Assembly (NCBI GenBank): GCA_963931865.1
Contig: OZ007513.1
Location: 4,874,168 to 4,938,167 of the forward strand
DNA: 64,000 nt
Direction of reading: 5' to 3'
Source: Axinella damicornis
Lineage: Eukaryota; Porifera; Demospongiae; Axinellida; Axinellidae
In this document: positions 56,801 to 64,000 of the stretch, in pieces
Position numbering within the stretch: the first letter of the stretch is position 1
How the letters are laid out: each line of letters opens with the position of its first letter
Made by a program: the position numbers and the translations under genes
Notes under the pieces: model-generated
The model's input: the letters and a program-made list of their open reading frames with translations, nothing else
Databases searched by the model: none
What the model was told of the DNA's origin: nothing

Positions 56801-59790
56801 GGGCGAGCCTGAGCGAGCCCAACAAAGAGGAGTTTGCTGTGCATTTTCTATCTTACGTCATGCCGTAAATCACTTCCTGCCCGTATTTTGCGTGTTCTTG
56901 CGTCATGTGTTAATTCAAACCACAAACGAGCATTGCGGAGACTTATCTGACTGAGACACGAACTATGAACAGTCTACCTCAACAAGGCCACAGCGACTTG
57001 GAGCCGGAGACTGTCTGTGTAAGACACTGAGTTCACTTCCTGCTCGTGCGTTGATGTTATCATGATGCGGAACTGAGACGCACAGTCTACCTCAACAAGG
57101 CCTTGCAAGGATGGAGAATATAGCAGGCCGGGGCGGTGAGTCGCTAAAGCATTTCCTGAAAATGGGGAGAGCGCTTCAAGCCATCGCATGTCCTGCCTGC
57201 AGAGCACATCATCATGGTGTGCAGCATAAACCATCACGGTGTGATGTGCCTGTTAGACTGCTTCAGCTATCGCCAGAGGATGGGAAGTTGACTGCCCTGC
57301 ACACGGAAATACTAAACTCACTGTGACCAGGCATGACACAGATCTTGGCATCATAGTATGCTGGCATCAGCAGAGAATGAGGAAGTCATCCTCGGTGGCA
57401 ACAACAGGGACAGAGACCGCTCCTGGACCTACCTGCCAGCTGTGAAGTGCTCGAGTATATGTGACAGCTTCCTGGGTTTATAGCAGCTGCTCAACAGTGC
57501 CCTCCTCCCATTGTTGAAGTGGAGGTTACTCAGGATCTCGAGGAGGACTGTCCTGAAGGAGATGAAGACGGTCAGTAATTGTGTTGTTATTGTTATCCCA
57601 GCAAATGAAACGTAATATTATTTATAACTTCGTGTTGACGCTAGGACCATTCTTTTTCACCACCAGGGTACGTATTCGCATCTGCAGGAAGACCTTCCTG
57701 TTCCTCCATGGCATTGGCAAGTTCCGCCTGAAGGCAGTCAAGGGGCAGTCAAGGCCAGTTACTTATCACAGGGACTGGCAGCTCGAGTACACAAGCACAC
57801 TGGCCGTATTGCCCTGAATGCCATCATCCTTGAAGACATGCAAAATGTCATTAAATTCGTCATGCAATATGCAGAAGCAAATGCCATTCCCTTACCTGGT
57901 CGTGTACCCGGGTACAAGAGGGACGACATTCAGATCCTCTCCTCCAGCACCACAAAGCGAGCCGTCTGGATGCTCCACGTTGAAACCACTTCCACACTGT
58001 CTGGAAGGGCGGTGGCCTATTCCACATTCTGAAGTGTCTGGAAACAATTCTTCGGCATGTGATTGTGGCACCGCCTATGACAGATCTGTGCTGGAAATGC
58101 TAACAGAACAGCACTGCAATCATCCGCAGTGCCAACCTGAGTGAGGGAGAGAAGTCTGAGGTAATCATCAAGGAACGACACGGGAGCCTTCAGCGGACGG
58201 TTTCGCAGGCACTTAACACCATGGGATTATACAATGATTACACCTTCTGTAGTATGCTTCAAGCCCAAGAAATTCCGCGAGGGTGTGTGGTCTGGCACGA
58301 GACTAATTTCAGCAATCCTAAGCAAAGGACAATGCCACAAGTGACAATATGAAGCTGAAACTCTCACGACGTCATTGTAATTAAAGTTTGTTTGTGCACA
58401 CCTCCTACACAGCAATACCACTTGTTCCCCAGACACTGAAAGCAGCAGAGGCTCACCTGCTACGGGCAATGTGCGAGAGATCATATTACCGCACAGCAGT
58501 CAAAGAGTGCAAAGGTGGAGTACATGCTTCCTTCACTACCAAGGAAGTTTTCTCCCCCCCCCCCCCCCCCCCCTCCAGCTTGTACCGCAGTACCGTCTGG
58601 GAGTGGCCCTGTTCGTGTCCACTACTTGTTCGACTTTGCGCAACAGGTTCACTATCCCTACAATCCCTTGCAGCCGGGGCCAATGTACTTTAAAACAGCA
58701 AGGAGGTGTGCGATCTTTGGGGTGTGCTGTGAGGGGATTCCTCGGCAGGTGAATTACCTGATTGATGCATCAGACTCGGGAAAGGGAGCCAATACCGTAG
58801 TCAGTCTGCTGCACCATTTCCTTGAGCACCATGCTTTGGGTGAGGTTGAGCTCGGCCTGCATGCAGACAATTGTTTGGGACAGAACAAAAACAACATTGT
58901 TCTGCATGTACAACCAACAAACTATAAACATTTTTAACTAACGATTGCATCCCCCAGATCAATTGATTCCCACCCGCTTAAATAGTCCCCCCAACTATTC
59001 TTATTCTGGTTATCCCTTGCAGTATTTGGCATGGTGAATTCTTGTAGGGCTTCACAAATCAATCACCATGTCATTCATGCTAGTCGGTCACACAAAATTT
59101 TCGCCTAACTGGTGTTTCGGCCTTCTGAAGCAGCGGTACAGGCGTACATTCGTAAGCAGCCTCCAAGACCTGGTTGACGTCGTCAACACATCTGCCGATG
59201 TCAACACTGCACAGCTAGTTGGCACGCAGGATGGAGAGGTGGTGGTTCTGATGTATGACTGGGCTGGATTCCTACAGCAGTACATCCGCAAGGTGCCAAG
59301 GATGAAATCTTATCATCATTTCACCTTCTCATCAGCAAAACCTGGAGTTGTGACGATGAAGGAATTCAGTGACTCACCAAGCACTGCCTATCACATCCTA
59401 GTTGACGACACCTGGGATCCAAAATGTGACCAACTTCATCAAGGATCATCACACCAACTGGGCTGTAAAGCGATAGACAGTGGTACTTGTACAATCAAAT
59501 CAGGGAATTCTGTCGTGCAGGTACACAAGACCTCGTATGCCCAGTGCCAACAGTGCCTGCACACGAGGAGCAGGAGCATGAGGAACATGAGCCAACAGTT
59601 GAACAAGATGATGAAACTCATGCCCCAGCACCTAAACGTGCAAGAACGTGTGGGATCTGCGGCGTTTCAGGACACACACGAAGGACCTGCATAGAAGCAC
59701 AAGTGGAGCAAAGCGAGAAGACGTCCCGCCCACGACACTGCGTAAAATGCGGCGAGCCTGGTCACACACGGCGCACATGTCCATCTTAGT
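56801..59790 (+). mobile_element. DUF7869-type transposon-like element
   Basis: The segment opens with GGGGCGAGCCTGAGCGAGCC C, whose inverse stands at about 6580-6602, and holds one multi-exon coding region. No matching right end was found downstream, so the 3' limit given is the end of coding. Target duplication not established. Confidence 0.5.
57110..59789 (+). pseudogene. DUF7869-domain protein with two CCHC zinc knuckles
   Basis: Segments in order: an N-terminal piece from 57110, an acidic exon ending GDEDG at a GTCAGT donor, and KTFLFLHGIGKFRLKAVKGQ. Next come EDMQNVIKFVMQYAEANAIP with LPGRVPGYKRDD, FDFAQQVHYPYNPLQPGPMY, FGVCCEGIPRQVNYLIDASD, LHADNCLGQNKNN, and after an intron SFMLVGHTKFSPNW. 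The DNCxGQNKN and GHTKF motifs are hallmarks of DUF7869, often considered an RNase-H-fold transposase-like domain. The end carries CGICGVSGHTRRTC and CVKCGEPGHTRRTC, each CX2CX4HX4C. A TGA replaces the expected Arg in YLAW*I, a TAG follows WAVKR, and there are several frame changes, so this copy is dead. Confidence 0.8.
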
Positions 59791-61029
59791 CTGATACTTA
59801 TGCATTACATGTACGTGTGTACCTTATGTATCATGTGCAAACGCTCACATTGGAGTACCCTCCCAGTACACTTCCACCGACTCCCACTTCCTAGCTAGAC
59901 TTGTAACTAAAAGTAAATGTGACTTGTAACACCTCATCCTGGCATGTGATTGTCTACCAAACCCTCACATGATGCTGCATGTATGGCTACAATCTTAACT
60001 TCCTATTCTTGGAGCAACCTAGTCTCGCATGGCCAGACCCCCTTCCACATGGAGGGAAGGGGTCTGGGGCATGGCCGTTGATATGACTAATTTGGTACCT
60101 GTACTTAAGCTTAAGCTCCATTGAAGATTGTGATTAATCACGTTATGTGTTGTGTACTTGTACCTACGTGCTTGCACCATAAACAATGTGGAAACTGGTG
60201 TGGCAAGCTGATTGGTTGAATAAGTGTGCAAATAGTGTAATAGTGGGCCGATTGTTTGTTGGAAATTTAATTGTAGCAATGAAAAGACCAAAAAACCCTT
60301 TCAAGTGAGGGATTGTAAGCCCTCGATTCCTGGGGTGTTTATGTGGGTCAAAGCCCTCGTATAATAATTATTGTGAGGACTTATCCTCAACTAAGCAAAT
60401 ATTTCCTGCTTGACGACATTTTGTTTCATGACCCAACCCTACTAGATGATCCTGAAAATGTTGATCAACTCTGCGAACCTTCCTGCTGTTTGAAGGGAAC
60501 CTGATTTTATTACGTAAGTGTCTGCAGAGTAATAGCTATGAAGCTAGTTTGCCATATTGCATGGGTCCCCTGAGTAAGGTGGTTGGGTCAACCTTATGAA
60601 GACATTCATAAGAAGCCTTACTGCTTTGTATCCATGGCCGGCACCTTTATGCTTGACACCTGTATGCTGGTTGTCTACATAGTTTCCATGGGGCTTTAAA
60701 TGTTTTATGGTACTATAGAAACACCCCTTGGAAGCCTTCGATTGTGTGAAGTGGTCAATGGCTGCTCCCTCGACCAATTAACACTGCTCTTGGTTTGTGT
60801 TAAAGCTCTCATGATATTGTGAGGGCTCTATCCTAGACTAGGCAGTCATGCGAACTATTTCTTGCTAGCTTGATGGCATTTTTATTTTATGGCTCCACCC
60901 TACTAGGTGATCCTGAAGAGTAACTCTACCCTTTCTGCCGTTTCAAGATGTAAAAGGGAACCTGATGCTATTATGTAAGTGTCTAGATAATAGCTGTGAA
61001 GCTAGTTTGCCGTACAGCATGTGTCCCCT

Positions 61030-61258
61030 GATTACAACGACAATCTCAACTGGTGGACAACACCCGCCGAATCACCTGATGCCAATCCGATTGAAAACTT
61101 ATGGCACAAACTCAAGGAGTTCAATCGCAGAGAAGTTAAGCCAAGGAACAAACAGGAACTGATTGCAAAATTTTGGGGAACAGTTGACGTAGCGAAAATG
61201 CAGGGGGTACATTTGCCACCAGCCAAAGGTTGTACCAAAAATCATTGAGTGCAATTGA
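61030..61258 (+). pseudogene. Tc1/mariner transposase C-terminal fragment, copy 2
   Basis: NWWTTPAESPDANPIENLWH and KFWGTVDVAK match copy 1. The end is shifted out of frame (MQGVHLPPAKG), and the upstream two thirds of the enzyme are missing. Confidence 0.85.
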
Positions 61259-61368
61259 GAAGCTACAGGTTGTTAGAGTTAGCAATGATTAATTATCTCT
61301 GTTTAATGATCCAGTTTACATGTAATAATCCATTTTGGCAAAGCTAAAGATAGGAGGTGGCTTCTGAG

Positions 61369-61430
61369 TAGCCTCGTCCCCAAGCCTTCCATACCTCCAG
61401 TTAGGTGTGGAAGGTCTGGGAACGAGGCTA
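61369..61430. mobile_element. 62-bp TAGYCTYG mini-element
   Basis: TAGCCTCGTCCCCAAGCCTT at the left, GGTCTGGGAACGAGGCTA at the right; duplication GCTTCTGAG (61360-61368, 61431-61439). Same ancestral insertion as 51654-51706. Confidence 0.92.
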
Positions 61431-62180
61431 GCTTCTGAGCCCTAAGTCTCTTACAAACTTGTCCAACAGCTTCAGTGCATACGTGCCAAACTCAACTGGG
61501 TTTGGCCCATATTGTGGAAATAGTTTGAATAGTTCTTTTATGAGCATGTTTAGTTCATGTGTTGGTAGAGCTGGCTGTTCATGATTACCAAAAGGGGTGC
61601 ACTTTGCTGATGCATCATCACTAAACAGTGTTCCCAGGCAAGCTTGACTTCTAGAGTCCCTGCTTTCGAGTCCCCTTTGTATTTGGGGTATTTGAGTAGG
61701 ACAGTCGATGCTGGAATGAACTTGTTTTCTTCAATCTCTGTGGAGGGGAGTGCATTTGATACAGCCTTAAAAGGCAAGGACTTTCTGGGAACACCCTGTT
61801 GCATCAAGTTATTGGCAGCAGTAAGGGCGGGAAGGGTTGGGGTAGTAGGAGTGTTGAATCCCAGAAAATGGGGTAGGGGCAGGAGCATTGAACGTCGGAG
61901 ATGGGATGGTGGGGTTGAAGGGAGCAGAAAATGTTGGAGGTGGTTGGGATGTTGAAACAGTGGGGGTGTAAGGGTGTTGCTGGCCATGTGCGTACACGTT
62001 CCATTGTTGTTGAGTCACCAAAATAATCTTGACTATAGGACAGTTTTGGTTTGACTCCACCGTCTGAAACCTTGCCTCACAGGTTTCATCCCTTGCCCCC
62101 AATACAGTTGTCCTGGAATCAATTTCATCCACCATCATCTCTATCTGCAATGGATCTGAGAAAAGGTGTGTGGTCAACAA
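61428..62180 (-). pseudogene. BEN-domain protein, copy 2
   Basis: Minus-strand order: a short likely coiled coil (MMVDEIDSRTTVLGARDETC), a Pro/Ser/Thr linker, LPSTEIEENKFIPASTVLLK, and YKGDSKAGTLEVKLAW. After a one-base loss come LFSDDASAKCTPFGNHEQPA, LPTHELNMLIKELFKLFPQY and GTYALKLLDKFVRDLGL. The lysine- and aliphatic-rich pattern with CTPFG and LPTHEL recalls BEN-domain proteins common in cnidarian and sponge genomes. A shift also lies in the Pro-rich linker. The frame ends AGC TAG, the stop being the first three bases of the mini-element inserted there. Confidence 0.7.
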
Positions 62181-63053
62181 TCAAATCACTGGGTCATCCT
62201 GAAGAGTAACCCTACCTTTTTGCCAAATCAAGACGTGACAAGGGAACCTGATGCTATTACGTGAGTGTCTAGATAATAGCTTTGAAGCCAGTTTGCTGCA
62301 CAGCATGCGTCTTCAGATTAAGGTGGTGGGTCAACCTTACACTCATAAAAAGCCTTACCGCTTGTATGAGCAACCCCTATCCTGTAGTACTGTGTTTAGT
62401 TCTTGCAAGCCAGGAACCCAGCGTGCACGTGTGTCACAAGCAGTTATTTTGCTCATTTGTCATAACATTTGGAGTTTATGTAAGCTGTCATTCTGGAGTC
62501 ATATTGACTGCTGCTTCCTGAAGGCAAAAAGAAGTCTCAAAACAATGCCTACTGTGTGTATATTGGGTGAGGAAGTCTTGAAGCTCTTATGCTGAGGTTG
62601 ACCCACCACCCTTAGTGTAGTTGTAGCACAAGATCATTTTACATTGTCGTTAGTTCTGCAGGATCTTCAGACATGTATCTTACGAGATACATTCTGAAGC
62701 CCTCTTCCCCTGGACTGTGATACGTATCTACACATGTATCTTACAAGATATATTCTGAAGCCCTTATCTTACCAGGAAGCCCTCTTCCCCTGGCTTTCTT
62801 TGTACAACTGGACTGTAATATCTACACTTCCTGTGGTGTGTGGTATGGCTTCAAACACAAGTGCTACCACTAAACCACAACCTATACTCCTGGTCATGTC
62901 CAGTGTTGTCTTGACCCCTCACATGGTCTAACCTTATCCTTCTGGTCTTGGGTACAGTCTGGTTCCTAGACCCAACCCGTGAGGAAGGGTCTGGGCGATT
63001 AACCTATCCTTCTGCACTGCAGTCCGGCAAAATGTTGATTAGGGGAAATGTTC

Positions 63054-63631
63054 ACTACTGTATACCGGGAAATTTTGTGCACCGTTTTAATTTGGCGATT
63101 TGGCGATTCTGAAGTCAATTGCCAAATTAAAAAGTCGCAAATATTAAATGGCTGGCCAGATTGACTGTCGGCATGCACGGGGAGGCAGTTGAAATTGCAA
63201 GACCCAAGGTACTACCTGCTGAGAAAGGTCTGCAGAGAAGTGCCTGCTTCTTCACAGACAGTAAACCGAAGTAAAAGCATACAGGCTGCTGAATTTATTA
63301 TTCTGAGCATGCGTCATGGCCGACTGTGTACCTGGTCGTGTCATGCTTTACTGCCACAGTGTACGCATCCTGCTTGGGCATTGCTGACCTCCCGGACAGC
63401 TATTTGCCAATCGTGGGCCTCCAGATGCTGCTGAAAACGTGATGGCCACAACACTACTCTCGGTTCGCATTTTGTACATCTTTGTCCGGGGGGGCCAGGG
63501 CTTCTTCATGTTTACGTCATGCTTTTTCTATCGTGATCGCCTAATTTTAAATTCGCCAAATTTTCTACCGAGCCATTTCAGGCCATTTTGCCAAATTTAA
63601 TGGCCACCAAAATTTCCCAGTATGCGGTAGT
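63054..63631. mobile_element. Inverted-repeat MITE, copy 2
   Basis: ACTACTGTATACCGGGAAAT and ATTTCCCAGTATGCGGTAGT form the ends. Same element as 54508-55108, without the tandem GTTAGCATTTTGCCC units. Confidence 0.75.
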
Positions 63632-64000
63632 ACATGTGACTGATGAATAATGCTATATGCATGCATGCAGGTGTACATAATATTATTCATCAGTCTCGAG
63701 TCTAATGCCTACACCTTCTCACAGCATCTAATGATTTACACTGAATGAAATTCCTTGGCCGCACGGAAGGGTAGGTCATTTGCCCAGACCCATCTTGGCG
63801 GGCTAGGTCTGGGAACCAGACTAGGTGTTGAGAGGATCTGGACTGCCTGAAGACATGCTGGGATCCACCTGTATGAGCTTACCCAGTCTTGGGAGGACAT
63901 CCCAGGACCCACCCTTGACACTAGGGCTGAGCGATTATTTCGATTATGCGATTATCTCTGAGCATCTCTGAGCATTGTGATGGTGATTGCAGCAATCCTG

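Larger units (their letters stand above)
60296..63960. repeat. Composite repeat copy 2
   Basis: Uninterrupted counterpart of 46036-55480 in the same orientation. It supplies the empty sites for the insertions seen in copy 1 and ends with CTAGGGCTGAGCGATTAT, as copy 1 does near 55450. Confidence 0.8.

Overview
The window looks like nuclear DNA of an aquatic invertebrate animal. Coding pieces are split by GT-AG introns. A dynein heavy-chain fragment, a large single-exon signalling-scaffold-like gene and animal-type transposons (piggyBac, BEL/Pao, KDZ, Tc1/mariner, a DUF7869 element) are present. Microsatellites and G/C homopolymers up to 67 bases are abundant. A sponge or cnidarian is my best guess; nothing here proves the phylum. 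No tRNA, rRNA, CRISPR or bacterial-style operon was seen.

Layout. 0-3 kb: a minus-strand open exon for a disordered protein, and a 688-bp TTAA-flanked element. 3-14 kb: mostly non-coding, with a tandem duplication and several small inverted-repeat elements. 14.4-16.5 kb: the best host gene, encoding 682 residues with repeated YDD tyrosine motifs. 17-21 kb: minus-strand open frames, a decayed dynein heavy-chain fragment running into a 9-bp-unit minisatellite, and two small transposons. 22-29 kb: remnants of transposon proteins, including a KDZ-type one. 29-33 kb: a piggyBac element with TTAA target duplication inside a 31-bp minisatellite, itself holding pieces of a second piggyBac. 35.7-40.6 kb: a tandem 2-kb duplication containing a long foldback. 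40.6-42.5 kb: a BEL/Pao 3' remnant. 43.8-44.3 kb: an AT-rich satellite. 45-46 kb: a promoter-like segment with possible first exons. 46-55.5 kb and 60.3-64 kb: two copies of one composite repeat (Tc1 fragment, BEN-domain gene, foldback MITE). The first copy has been split by younger insertions. 56.8-59.8 kb: a DUF7869-type element with two CCHC zinc knuckles.

The most striking result is a family of small DNA transposons whose ends read TAGCCTCG or TAGTCTCG and which make 9-bp target duplications. Around a dozen insertions are visible, from 33 bp to 1952 bp. The longest carries the amino-terminal half of a RecQ-like helicase and can be checked against an unoccupied copy of its target at 60.8 kb. 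The second notable item is the YDD-repeat protein, which resembles an SH2-docking scaffold.
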